From Pectobacterium cacticida (GTDB lineage: Bacteria; Pseudomonadota; Gammaproteobacteria; Enterobacterales; Enterobacteriaceae), in assembly GCF_036885195.1 (NCBI RefSeq), contig NZ_CP133656.1, forward strand, positions 2,852,001-2,916,000: a stretch of 64,000 bases of DNA, given 5' to 3'. Under the pieces are notes generated by a model that saw only the letters and a program-made list of their open reading frames with translations, ran no database searches and had not been told where the DNA came from. The position numbers and the translations under genes are program-made. This document shows positions 36,027 to 44,773 of the stretch, piece by piece (position 1 is the stretch's first letter; the number at the start of each line of letters is the position of its first letter).

Positions 36027-36770
36027 TTATTCATCAGAAGACGTAGGTTTGAATAAATTAGCCGCAGGAACGAACTGGCGAAACAGTTCGCGGCTTTTCA
36101 ACGGTTTCCCACCGAGATATGGCTTTAACGCGATGCGTGTAAAACGCTTTGCCGCCTTCAGCGTACCGCTATCAGGAAATTCACGCGACGCCAGCGAGCG
36201 TAACTCATGACCGGTAAAGCTTTTATTATCGACCACCAGACTGGCAATAAACCCTCTTTCTTCCCGATATTGGTAGGTCATGGTATCGGCAATCGGTTCA
36301 CCACTTCCGGCACAATGCAAAAAATCAACGCCGTATCCTAAATAACCCAGCAACGCTAATTCAAAACGCCGCAATGCGGGTTCAGGAGAAGCCCCCTGCA
36401 CAGCAAGCTGTTGTAAACAATGGAGATAATCGAAGAAAAGCGCGGAATAATTGGTTTCATGCTCCAACACGCGAGACAGCAGTTCATTCACGTATAAACC
36501 GCTGTAGAGCATCGAGCCCGTTAACGGCAACGCGAGGGAAACCGGCTCGGCGCTACGTAACGTTTTCACGTCTCCCCGCCCGCTCCAACGTACCAGCAAT
36601 GGCGTAAAAGGCTGTAAACAGCCTTTCAGACTGGAGCGACGAGCTCGCGCGCCTTTAGCCAGTACGCGAACCCGTCCATCGCTTTCGCTAAATAAATCCA
36701 GCAAGAGACTCGTTTCACTATAAGGTCGTCCGTGTAAGACAAAGGCGCGTTGCCAGCCCTCCATCGGCAT
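36027..36770 (-). CDS. recO: DNA repair protein RecO
   Basis: Mediates RecF-pathway recombination by annealing SSB-coated strands and loading RecA with RecR. The N-terminal OB fold begins with MEGWQRAFVLHGRPYSETSLLL; the helical C-terminal part includes PALRRFELALLGYLGYGVDFLHCAGSGEP. Two ATGs are close together (36770 and 36764). The first has AAGG at a suitable distance and gives 247 residues; the second matches the E. coli start. It begins 5 bp after the era stop, so it is co-transcribed with rnc and era. Confidence 0.95.
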   Translation of the reverse strand: MPMEGWQRAFVLHGRPYSETSLLLDLFSESDGRVRVLAKGARARRSSLKGCLQPFTPLLVRWSGRGDVKTLRSAEPVSLALPLTGSMLYSGLYVNELLSRVLEHETNYSALFFDYLHCLQQLAVQGASPEPALRRFELALLGYLGYGVDFLHCAGSGEPIADTMTYQYREERGFIASLVVDNKSFTGHELRSLASREFPDSGTLKAAKRFTRIALKPYLGGKPLKSRELFRQFVPAANLFKPTSSDE

Positions 36771-36775
36771 GAACC

Positions 36776-37681
36776 TTACAGGTCTTCACTATAACCCAGG
36801 CTACGCAGGGCGCGTTCATCATCTGCCCAACCGGATTTCACTTTTACCCACAGCTCAAGGTGCACTTTGGCTTCGAACATCTCTTCCATATCCTGACGAG
36901 ACTCAATACCAATCGTTTTAATTTTGGCGCCTTTGTTGCCGATAACCATTTTCTTCTGACCTTCACGCTCGACCAGAATCAAGCCATTGATATCATAGCC
37001 GCCGCGTTCATTTGTCACAAACCGTTCAATTTCAACCGTCACCGAATAGGGCAATTCTTCACCGAGAAAACGCATCAATTTTTCACGAATAATTTCCGAT
37101 GCCATAAAGCGCTGTGAGCGATCGGTAATGTAGTCTTCCGGGAAATGATGTATTGCCTGCGGTAAGTGTTTACGCACGATACCCGCTATCGTATCCACAT
37201 TCGTGCCTTTCTCCGCGGAAATCGGAACGACGTCAAGGAAGTCCATCTGCTGGCTAAGGAACTGGATATGCGGCAGTAATTTGGTTTTGTCCGTGACATT
37301 ATCAACTTTATTGATCGCCAGCAGCACCGGGAGTTTCTGGTCGCGCAGCTTGTTAAGCACCATTTCGTCATCGTCGTTCCAGTGCGTTCCTTCGACAACG
37401 AAAATGATCAATTCAACGTCACCGATTGAACTGCTGGCCGCACGGTTCATCAAGCGGTTAATCGCCCGTTTTTCTTCAATATGTAACCCCGGCGTATCCA
37501 CATAAATGGCCTGATACGGCCCTTCCGTGTGAATGCCCATAATACGGTGCCGCGTCGTCTGGGGCTTACGTGAGGTAATGGAAATCTTCTGCCCCAGCAA
37601 TTGATTCAGCAACGTGGATTTACCCACATTTGGTCGACCGACAATCGCGATAAAACCGCAGTGTGTTTGTACTTCGCTCAT
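36776..37681 (-). CDS. era: GTPase Era
   Basis: Essential GTPase that binds 16S rRNA near its 3' end and checks 30S assembly. GTPase motifs: G1 GRPNVGKSTLLN, G3 DTPGLH, G4 NKVD, G5 SAEKG. The C-terminal KH domain has VIGNKGAKIKTIGIESRQDME. Its 301 residues equal the E. coli length. The start overlaps the rnc stop by 4 bp (ATGA), giving translational coupling with RNase III. Confidence 0.98.
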   Translation of the reverse strand: MSEVQTHCGFIAIVGRPNVGKSTLLNQLLGQKISITSRKPQTTRHRIMGIHTEGPYQAIYVDTPGLHIEEKRAINRLMNRAASSSIGDVELIIFVVEGTHWNDDDEMVLNKLRDQKLPVLLAINKVDNVTDKTKLLPHIQFLSQQMDFLDVVPISAEKGTNVDTIAGIVRKHLPQAIHHFPEDYITDRSQRFMASEIIREKLMRFLGEELPYSVTVEIERFVTNERGGYDINGLILVEREGQKKMVIGNKGAKIKTIGIESRQDMEEMFEAKVHLELWVKVKSGWADDERALRSLGYSEDL

Positions 37682-38358
37682 TCAAGCTCCAGTTTTTTCA
37701 ACGCTTGTTCGGCGGCGGCCTGTTCAGCCTTCCGGCGGCTCGATCCTGTCCCGACGACCGACTCGCTAAACCCGCTCACCTGACAGTGAATAGTAAATTC
37801 CTGATCGTGCGCTTCTCCGCGCACCTGTACCACAAGATAAGTCGGTAACGGCAGGTGACGCCCTTGCAGGAATTCCTGCAACCGCGTTTTTGGATCTTTT
37901 TGCTTATCACCGGGGCTGATTTCCGCCAAACGCGTCTGATACCAGTTCAGAATCAAACGCTCGATCGTCTGGATATCGCTGTCTAAAAAAATGCCACCGA
38001 TCAGCGCTTCAACCGTATCCGCCAAGATAGATTCACGGCGGAAACCACCGCTTTTTAATTCTCCAGGGCCCAGACGCAGACACTCGCCAAGCTCGAACTC
38101 TCGCGCCATTTCCGCCAGCGTATTCCCACGAACGAGAGTCGCTCGCATCCGGCTCATATCGCCTTCATCCACCTTAGGGAAGCGATGATAAAGCGCGTTG
38201 GCGATAACAAAGCTCAGGATAGAGTCACCCAGAAATTCAAGCCGTTCATTGTGTTTGCTGCTAGCGCTACGGTGCGTCAATGCCTGTAACAAAAGCTCAT
38301 ACTGCTGAAAAGTATAGCCCAGTTTTTTTTGTAACCGATTTATTAAGATGGGGTTCAT
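37678..38358 (-). CDS. rnc: Ribonuclease III
   Basis: Double-strand-specific RNase that processes rRNA precursors and many mRNAs. The catalytic signature ERLEFLGDSILSFVIA and the second acidic cluster ADTVEALIGGIFLD are present. The C-terminal dsRNA-binding domain ends GTGSSRRKAEQAAAEQALKKLE. Its 226 residues are the standard length. First gene of rnc-era-recO. In E. coli rnc is autoregulated by cleavage of its own leader; here the 270-bp leader contains a perfect hairpin at 38450-38467. Confidence 0.98.
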   Translation of the reverse strand: MNPILINRLQKKLGYTFQQYELLLQALTHRSASSKHNERLEFLGDSILSFVIANALYHRFPKVDEGDMSRMRATLVRGNTLAEMAREFELGECLRLGPGELKSGGFRRESILADTVEALIGGIFLDSDIQTIERLILNWYQTRLAEISPGDKQKDPKTRLQEFLQGRHLPLPTYLVVQVRGEAHDQEFTIHCQVSGFSESVVGTGSSRRKAEQAAAEQALKKLELE

Positions 38359-38449
38359 GTGTTACCAATAGATCAACAATGCGTCAAAAACAGCAGCATA
38401 CGGGACAGCCCTGCTTACTCAATTCAGACAAAACTGTTTCGTTTGCACT

Positions 38450-38467
38450 GGCTCCCACACGGGAGCC
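38450..38467 (-). other. Candidate rnc leader hairpin
   Basis: GGCTCCC and GGGAGCC form a perfect 7-bp stem with a 4-nt loop about 90 nt upstream of the rnc start. No T-run follows on the minus strand (it reads AGTGCAAAC), so it does not look like a terminator of lepB. By analogy with E. coli it may be part of the RNase III autoregulatory leader (inference). Confidence 0.45.
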
Positions 38468-38628
38468 TGCCTTTCAACCCGCCATACGTCGCGTTGCCCG
38501 CTGGTTAGCATTGTGCAAACCACACGTTGTGTTCCGCAACCCTGATTATTTGGGCTCATTCTTTCAAAAAAACCACTCTGAAATATTCTACAACGGACCA
38601 CGCTATAATGCTGCGGGATCTTGCGTAA

Positions 38629-39594
38629 TTAATGAATACCGCCAATGCGACTCAACCGGACACCGGTTGGCCATTCACCTTCCTGCTTCTCAAAACTCAT
38701 CCAGATTGCCGTGGCTTTACCGACCAGGTTTCTCTCTGGTACAAAGCCCCAATAGCGGCTATCCAGGCTGTTGTCACGGTTATCGCCCATCATAAAGTAG
38801 TTCCCGGCAGGAACCACCCATGTCGCAAGCTGCTGCTGAGGCTGTGAATAATAACTGCCAAGCTGATCCTGTTGCCCCGGAACTAAGAGAATGTTGTGTG
38901 TGACCGAACCTAATGATTCTTTACGCGTATCCAGCCGAACACCCTCTACACTATTATCATTAGCAGGCACCTGATAAAAACCACTGTGCGACCCTAATCC
39001 TGGCTGGTTAAAGGTCTGGACAAAATCACTAGGCTGAACATCACTATAGGTAACGGGCAGTGCCGTATCGCAATCCTGTTGGCCCTGACAGGATGGATAA
39101 ATTGTCACCTGCTTGGTCATCGGGTTATAGCTGATTCGGTCGCCCGGTAGCCCAACAACGCGCTTGATGAAGTCCACCTTAGGGTCGGAGGGGTATTTAA
39201 ACACCGCCACATCGCCTCGTTTCGGATGACCGGTTTCAATCAGCGTTTTTTGTGTGAAGGGCTCTTTAATGCCATAGGCAAATTTTTCCACCAGGATAAA
39301 ATCACCGATCAATAGTGTCGGCATCATCGAGCCGGAGGGAATTTGAAACGGCTCATAAATAAATGAGCGCACGACCAATACCAACGCAACGACGGGGAAT
39401 ATGGAAGCCACGGTTTCAATCCAGCCAGGTTGCTCAGGCGCTTTCGAAGAAACGGCGCCGTCAGCCAGCTCGTTACCGCGTGTTGCGGCAAATTTTTCGC
39501 GGCGTGCCGGTGCCCAGACAAAGCGTTCTAAACACCAGACGATCCCCGTGACTAATGTCACCACTGCCAGAATTACGGCAAACATATTGGCCAT
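38629..39594 (-). CDS. lepB: Signal peptidase I (LepB)
   Basis: Cleaves signal peptides of exported proteins at the periplasmic face of the inner membrane. N-terminal membrane helix (3-21), a second one near residues 62-78, then the catalytic Ser in PSGSMMPTL and Lys in DFIKRVVGLPGDRI. The late box MGDNRDNSLDSRYWG is intact. 321 residues against 324 in E. coli. It starts 16 bp after the lepA stop on the same strand, forming the usual lepA-lepB operon. Confidence 0.97.
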   Translation of the reverse strand: MANMFAVILAVVTLVTGIVWCLERFVWAPARREKFAATRGNELADGAVSSKAPEQPGWIETVASIFPVVALVLVVRSFIYEPFQIPSGSMMPTLLIGDFILVEKFAYGIKEPFTQKTLIETGHPKRGDVAVFKYPSDPKVDFIKRVVGLPGDRISYNPMTKQVTIYPSCQGQQDCDTALPVTYSDVQPSDFVQTFNQPGLGSHSGFYQVPANDNSVEGVRLDTRKESLGSVTHNILLVPGQQDQLGSYYSQPQQQLATWVVPAGNYFMMGDNRDNSLDSRYWGFVPERNLVGKATAIWMSFEKQEGEWPTGVRLSRIGGIH

Positions 39595-39610
39595 GCCAAC
39601 TCCTCAGAAT

Positions 39611-41410
39611 TTATTTACTGTCTTTGCCGACGTGTAAAATCGCCAGAAACGCTTCTTGCGGTAGCTCAACGTTACCCACCTGCTTCATCCGTTTCTTACC
39701 TTCTTTCTGTTTCTGCAACAGTTTCTTTTTGCGGCTAACGTCACCGCCATAACACTTCGCCAGCACGTTTTTACGCAATTGCTTGACCGTAGAACGCGCA
39801 ATAATGTGGTTGCCGATCGCTGCCTGAATAGCGATATCAAATTGCTGACGCGGGATCAGTTCTTTCATTTTCTCAACGAACTCCCGACCCCGATATTGTG
39901 AATTGTCACGGTGTGTGATCAGCGCCAAGGCATCGACGCGCTCATTATTGATTAACACATCGACTCGCACCATGTCCGATGCCTGAAAGCGTTTGAAACT
40001 GTAATCTAACGAGGCATAGCCGCGAGATGTCGATTTCAGTCGATCGAAGAAATCGAGTACCACTTCAGCCATTGGGATCTCATACGTCAACGCGACCTGG
40101 TTACCGTGATACACCATGTTCGTTTGCACCCCGCGCTTCTCGATACATAGGGTAATCACATTACCCAAATATTCCTGCGGCAGCAGCATATGACATTCGG
40201 CAATCGGTTCGCGCAATTCCTGAATATTATTCAGAGGCGGCAACTTAGACGGGCTATCAACATAAATGATCTCTTTCGCCGTTGTTTCTATTTCATACAC
40301 CACCGTCGGCGCCGTTGTGATCAGTTCCAGATCGTACTCACGCTCAAGACGTTCCTGGATGATCTCCATGTGCAACAACCCCAGGAAACCACAGCGGAAG
40401 CCAAAGCCCAGCGCGGTAGAGCTTTCAGGTTCATAAAATAGCGAAGCGTCATTAAGACTGAGTTTACCCAACGCATCGCGAAAGGCCTCGTAGTCATCGG
40501 AGCTAATCGGGAACAATCCGGCATACACCTGCGGTTTGACTTTTTTAAAGCCCGGCAACGCCTTTTCAGCCGGTTGACGCGCCAGCGTCAGCGTATCCCC
40601 TACCGGGGCGCCCAAAATATCTTTGATGGCGCAAACCAGCCAGCCAACTTCCCCACATTGCAACACATCACGGTCTATCCGCTTTGGGGTAAAAATCCCG
40701 AGGCGGTCAGCGTTATACACCTGCCCTGTGCTCATCACTTTTATTTTGTCGCCTTTACGCATAGTACCGTTCTTTATGCGCACCAACGACACCACGCCGA
40801 GGTAATTATCAAACCAGGAGTCGATAATCAGCGCCTGTAGTGGCGCATCGGGATTACCTTCCGGTGGTGGAATATCTCGCACCAGCCGTTCCAGAACATC
40901 CGGCACGCCGATCCCGGTTTTCGCGGAACACCGCACGGCATCGGTAGCGTCAATTCCTACAATGTCTTCAATTTCCTGAGCAACACGATCTGGATCGGCG
41001 GCAGGCAAATCAATTTTATTCAGAACGGGCACCACTTCCAGATTCATATCCAGCGCGGTATAGCAGTTAGCCAGCGTTTGAGCCTCAACCCCCTGCCCGG
41101 CATCCACAACCAGCAACGCCCCTTCACAGGCAGCAAGCGAGCGGGAAACTTCATAAGAGAAATCAACGTGCCCAGGCGTATCAATGAAATTTAACTGGTA
41201 GGTTTTACCGTCCTGCGCATGATAATCCAACGTCACGCTCTGCGCTTTAATCGTGATCCCTCGCTCACGCTCCAGATCCATGGAATCCAGCACTTGCGCC
41301 GCCATTTCACGTTCGGTTAAGCCACCGCAAATCTGGATGATTCGGTCCGACAACGTCGATTTACCATGGTCGATATGGGCAATAATGGAGAAATTTCGTA
41401 TATGCTTCAT
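39611..41410 (-). CDS. lepA: Elongation factor 4 (LepA)
   Basis: Ribosome-associated translational GTPase, proposed to back-translocate or to aid 30S biogenesis. The start is ATG at 41410 (MKHIRNFSIIAHIDHGKSTL), giving exactly 599 residues as in E. coli; the upstream extension to 41509 has no homologous character. GTPase motifs AHIDHGKST, DTPGH and NKID are visible, along with the LepA-specific C-terminal domain (AKCYGGDVSRKKKLLQKQKEGKKRM). The 294 bp upstream, before rseC, hold no gene and should contain its promoter. Confidence 0.97.
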   Translation of the reverse strand: MKHIRNFSIIAHIDHGKSTLSDRIIQICGGLTEREMAAQVLDSMDLERERGITIKAQSVTLDYHAQDGKTYQLNFIDTPGHVDFSYEVSRSLAACEGALLVVDAGQGVEAQTLANCYTALDMNLEVVPVLNKIDLPAADPDRVAQEIEDIVGIDATDAVRCSAKTGIGVPDVLERLVRDIPPPEGNPDAPLQALIIDSWFDNYLGVVSLVRIKNGTMRKGDKIKVMSTGQVYNADRLGIFTPKRIDRDVLQCGEVGWLVCAIKDILGAPVGDTLTLARQPAEKALPGFKKVKPQVYAGLFPISSDDYEAFRDALGKLSLNDASLFYEPESSTALGFGFRCGFLGLLHMEIIQERLEREYDLELITTAPTVVYEIETTAKEIIYVDSPSKLPPLNNIQELREPIAECHMLLPQEYLGNVITLCIEKRGVQTNMVYHGNQVALTYEIPMAEVVLDFFDRLKSTSRGYASLDYSFKRFQASDMVRVDVLINNERVDALALITHRDNSQYRGREFVEKMKELIPRQQFDIAIQAAIGNHIIARSTVKQLRKNVLAKCYGGDVSRKKKLLQKQKEGKKRMKQVGNVELPQEAFLAILHVGKDSK

Positions 41411-41704
41411 TATAAAAATTTTTCTACCTTGATATTCCTGAAATTCTTGCCGATGGGGATGCGCATGGGTGAAAACACTCGCGATGTTATTCCACCTGAG
41501 TCGCAGCATTCTACATGCGAGAGGCCTGAAAACCTAGTCATGTCCAATGCATTCCCTTTGATTATGACGGTTTTACTGGGAATAACAGAACAACAAAGGG
41601 AAAGCAGAGAATAAAGTGTCATTACGTGGTGGACATCGTAACGAAAAATAACAAACTCGCGGAAAAAATTGCGATATCACACGATGTCACGACAGATAAA
41701 TGGG

Positions 41705-42157
41705 TCAATTTTGCAAGAATGTACCAGGCAAGGCAATTTGCAGGATAACGGGCTCGTAGCGCTTGTGTTTACTCAATTGTTTCGCCCAACGCTGCACGCC
41801 AATAAACGCCAACCCGCCGCCGAGCAGCGCCCCCACAACGGCAGCCAAATCGGTGGCGAAAAACATTTGACACATCACTGCGCCAAGCAACATTCCGATA
41901 AGCGGAACAATATAAACCAGAACAGCGGAAAACAATAACCGCCCTTCAGAAATACCCAATTCCACTTTTTGCCCTGCGTCTAAGGGCCGATCATAAGAAA
42001 CATACAGCGTATTTTCAGCAGAAAGCCCAAGCTGGCTTAACAAGCCGGTGCCGCACGATGAGCGAGATTTACAGGTGCCGCAACCTGCGCTTGGTTCGCA
42101 GCGTAGCTCCGCGACACCATCCTGCCATGACACTACTGTTGCCCATTCTTTGATCAT
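41705..42157 (-). CDS. rseC: RseC, SoxR-reducing/sigma-E operon membrane protein
   Basis: Inner-membrane protein at the end of the rpoE operon; in E. coli it has been linked to reduction of the SoxR Fe-S cluster together with Rsx, and modestly to sigma-E control. The N-terminal Cys cluster CEPSAGCGTCKSRSSCG (about residues 19-35) is intact. Two membrane helices follow (about 74-92 and 98-117). 150 residues. Start overlaps the rseB stop by 4 bp. Confidence 0.93.
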   Translation of the reverse strand: MIKEWATVVSWQDGVAELRCEPSAGCGTCKSRSSCGTGLLSQLGLSAENTLYVSYDRPLDAGQKVELGISEGRLLFSAVLVYIVPLIGMLLGAVMCQMFFATDLAAVVGALLGGGLAFIGVQRWAKQLSKHKRYEPVILQIALPGTFLQN

Positions 42158-43116
42158 GGCTGCTCCTTGAAAACAAGGCTATCCGCTACGCGTTTAGCGG
42201 TAGCCGGGGGAATATCGCCAACGACGGTAATCTCGCGATTAGCTCTCACGGCAGTATAAATAGCGCGTCGCCCGGTGAGCAAAGATTGCTCCTGACTCAC
42301 ATCGGTAGAGGGACTGACATTAATGGAAAAGCTGAATAAACCATCGCTATACAGGCGTGTTTCAATCGGAGTCGCTGAACCTGGCAACGTTTTTTTGCTG
42401 GATGAAACCACCTTCATTCCTGCAGGCAACCATTTTGGTTCCCAGGTAAATTCCTGTTTTTCAACGACCGGACTCGGTAATACGGGAGGGAGTCTACTCG
42501 CTTCTAGCGGGCGCATCACGTTGACTATATCATCGTCAACAATCAACGAGGTCGCTAAAAATTGCTCTAACCGTTTGTCGCCATTTCTATCTTGTAAATC
42601 AATACGTAAGGGAAGTCTTGATTCCGCATCGATCCATACGGTGTAGCTGTAACGGGAACCATCGCGCGAAATTACCCGGATACCGGACGCCAAACGATCG
42701 GCAATGCGCACCCGTCCATCAGCAGGGATAAAGTCATAATAGGGTGACAGTTTTTCGAAATCAGCAAAGGCCAAAGAAGGAAGAGAATCGACGATATGAT
42801 CGCTGGCAAGCGTAAACGGCTCAAACCCTGGGTCGAAATAGCTGACCTCATTACCACGTTGAACAATTTCGCGCCGGGGGCCATCCATAAAGAGTAACTG
42901 CGCCAGAGAGCGATGGTTAACCTGCGCATGGCGATAGCGCACCGACTCAAATCCCTGCGGGGTAATATTGATAAATGAAATTTCGTAATTAAGAGAACGC
43001 ACGGCGCTACTCATCTCTCGTAACAAAACTTCCGGCTCTACATCCTGAGCCGGAACAAACGTAGAATAAAATAGGCCACTAATGAGCAAACAGACAACAG
43101 ACCAGACACGCTTCAT
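42154..43116 (-). CDS. rseB: Sigma-E regulator RseB
   Basis: Periplasmic protein that binds the RseA periplasmic domain and blocks its cleavage by DegS until displaced by LPS or misfolded proteins. Signal peptide at 1-23 (VWSVVCLLISGLFYSTFVPA, then QDVEPEVLL). The LolA-like large domain and small C-terminal domain are both present (VDSLPSLAFADFEKLSPYYDF; TAVRANREITVVGDIPP). 320 residues against 318 in E. coli. Its start overlaps the rseA stop (TAATG). Confidence 0.96.
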   Translation of the reverse strand: MKRVWSVVCLLISGLFYSTFVPAQDVEPEVLLREMSSAVRSLNYEISFINITPQGFESVRYRHAQVNHRSLAQLLFMDGPRREIVQRGNEVSYFDPGFEPFTLASDHIVDSLPSLAFADFEKLSPYYDFIPADGRVRIADRLASGIRVISRDGSRYSYTVWIDAESRLPLRIDLQDRNGDKRLEQFLATSLIVDDDIVNVMRPLEASRLPPVLPSPVVEKQEFTWEPKWLPAGMKVVSSSKKTLPGSATPIETRLYSDGLFSFSINVSPSTDVSQEQSLLTGRRAIYTAVRANREITVVGDIPPATAKRVADSLVFKEQP

Positions 43117-43766
43117 TATTGGGGCTGAGTTCCTAATGATTGCGTACCGGGAACCTGGATTGCCGCCTGCTGATCGCTTTGCGGCAAAGTGTGTTCCACA
43201 TGTAGTCGCCGCTGTAGTTCATAGTCCTGCAAAATCGCGTTAAGGCGACTACGTTGGATATCGAATCTCTGTTGACCATTGTGAGGGGCAGCATTTTCTG
43301 ACGGCACCCCCAAGCTTACCGGAGAAGCCGTCCCCATGGCGGGTAACGTACTGAATATACCGGATTCCATCGTATGTTCTTCAGGGGCATCGCCCTGCTG
43401 GTAATTTTGCACGCCGACAATCACCGCTAAAGAGACGCAAGCAGCGACCCCAATTTGCGTTAGCTGACTACCCCATGGACGAATTCTGTGCCAAAACGGC
43501 ATTTTCATCCACTCAGTGGGCCGAGGCTGGGATTCAGGTTGCGCTTGAGGAACCAGGCGTACAGGTTCTTTTTCGATGGCAGCGGCAACACGCGACGCGA
43601 TATCCAGATGAAGCACTTGTTCACTGACATCCCCGCGCAATGTATCACGAATTAGATGATAACTTTGCCAACTTTGCTGCAACGCGTCATCCCGAGACAG
43701 CACGTTTAATAGTTCGGAATCTACAGCCTCGCCATCCATTAAAGCGGAAAGTTTCTCTCTCTGCAT
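43116..43766 (-). CDS. rseA: Anti-sigma-E factor RseA
   Basis: Inner-membrane protein that sequesters sigma-E; stress triggers its stepwise cleavage by DegS, RseP and ClpXP. The N-terminal cytoplasmic anti-sigma domain begins MQREKLSALMDGEAVDSELL. A single membrane helix lies at about residues 103-120 (IGVAACVSLAVIVGVQNY), and a periplasmic tail ends ...TQSLGTQPQ. 216 residues. The gene follows rpoE after 58 bp and overlaps rseB. Confidence 0.96.
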   Translation of the reverse strand: MQREKLSALMDGEAVDSELLNVLSRDDALQQSWQSYHLIRDTLRGDVSEQVLHLDIASRVAAAIEKEPVRLVPQAQPESQPRPTEWMKMPFWHRIRPWGSQLTQIGVAACVSLAVIVGVQNYQQGDAPEEHTMESGIFSTLPAMGTASPVSLGVPSENAAPHNGQQRFDIQRSRLNAILQDYELQRRLHVEHTLPQSDQQAAIQVPGTQSLGTQPQ

Positions 43767-43824
43767 ACCGACACCCTTACCTTGTCAAATCCATCATTAG
43801 TCATGCGGATAGCTGAAAACACTG

Positions 43825-44400
43825 CTAGCGCTGAATAAGCGGTTGTACTTTATTATCAATAGCTTCCCGCGCCCTAAAGATACGAGAACGCACTGTACCA
43901 ACGGGACAATCCATGATCGCGGCGATCTCTTCGTAACTTAAACCATCCAATTCACGCAGCGTAATCGCTAAACGCAAATCTTCCGGCAAGGACTCAATAG
44001 TGCGGAAGACAATGTTTCGTAATTCCTCTGACAGCATTAAATTCTCGGGGTTCGATATTTCTTTCAGCGCCCCGGCATTTTCATAGTTTTCCGCATCATT
44101 GGCGTCGATGTCGCTGGAGGGCGGGCGGCGCCCCTGAGCGACCAGATAATTCTTAGCCGTATTCACCGCGATACGATACAGCCATGTATAAAATGCACTA
44201 TCGCCGCGGAATGACTCTAACGCACGATAAGCTTTAATAAACGATTCTTGTACCACATCCGCTACATCCCCGGGGGGAACATATCTCGATACCAGATTCG
44301 CCACTTTATGCTGATAACGAACGACCAACAAGTTAAACGATTTTTGATCGCCTTTTTGGACTCGCTCGACCAGAATTCGATCTGCCAGTTGCTCGCTCAT
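43825..44400 (-). CDS. rpoE: RNA polymerase sigma-E factor
   Basis: ECF sigma factor for the envelope stress response. Region 2 (DVVQESFIKAYRALESFRGDSAFYTWLYRIAVN) and region 4 (LPEDLRLAITLRELDGLSYEEIAAIMDCPVGTVRSRI) are complete. 191 residues, as in E. coli. It heads rpoE-rseA-rseB-rseC. A sigma-E-type promoter lies 85-112 bp upstream, so autoregulation is likely. Divergent from nadB. Confidence 0.98.
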   Translation of the reverse strand: MSEQLADRILVERVQKGDQKSFNLLVVRYQHKVANLVSRYVPPGDVADVVQESFIKAYRALESFRGDSAFYTWLYRIAVNTAKNYLVAQGRRPPSSDIDANDAENYENAGALKEISNPENLMLSEELRNIVFRTIESLPEDLRLAITLRELDGLSYEEIAAIMDCPVGTVRSRIFRAREAIDNKVQPLIQR

Positions 44401-44773
44401 CCGCGGTAATCTCTACTCAAATCGTTCTCCACACGCAAAATAGTACGGCCAGCTATATAAGTCATATTTAGAGCAAGCTCCCAGTTAGAGCTAAAATGTC
44501 TGATAAAGTTCCGGATTAGCGTTGTTCTTTCGCTCAACACGGCAACTCATCTCTGCGATATGCGCCATCGCATCGTTTTTCTGAGAGTCTACGCCTTCAT
44601 CTGAGCCTCAACGATTTTCCGAGGATAATACGATAAATCCTCGGTATTCGCACGATCCCCCAACCTCTTCAATCACTTATTTATCACCACGCTTAGGGGC
44701 AAAAACCCATACAGCAATCCATCATTGAATGCTACCATCGGAATTCCTCTTCTTTCTCATCCACGACTTGACC
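44401..44773. other. Divergent promoter region rpoE/nadB
   Basis: About 370 bp between the two starts. On the minus strand it contains the sigma-E promoter described separately. No gene, tRNA or repeat is apparent, and no clear nadB promoter or NadR-type box was identified by eye. Confidence 0.5.
44485..44512 (-). promoter_or_regulatory. Sigma-E autoregulatory promoter of rpoE
   Basis: On the minus strand GGAACTT (44506-44512) and TCTAA (44485-44489) are separated by exactly 16 bp, matching the sigma-E consensus -35 GGAACTT and -10 TCTRA and closely resembling the E. coli rpoE P2 promoter. Confidence 0.88.

Noticed and set aside
38604..38609. TATAAT on the plus strand between rnc and lepB
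   Set aside because: No -35 at a suitable distance and no plus-strand gene follows; treated as chance.
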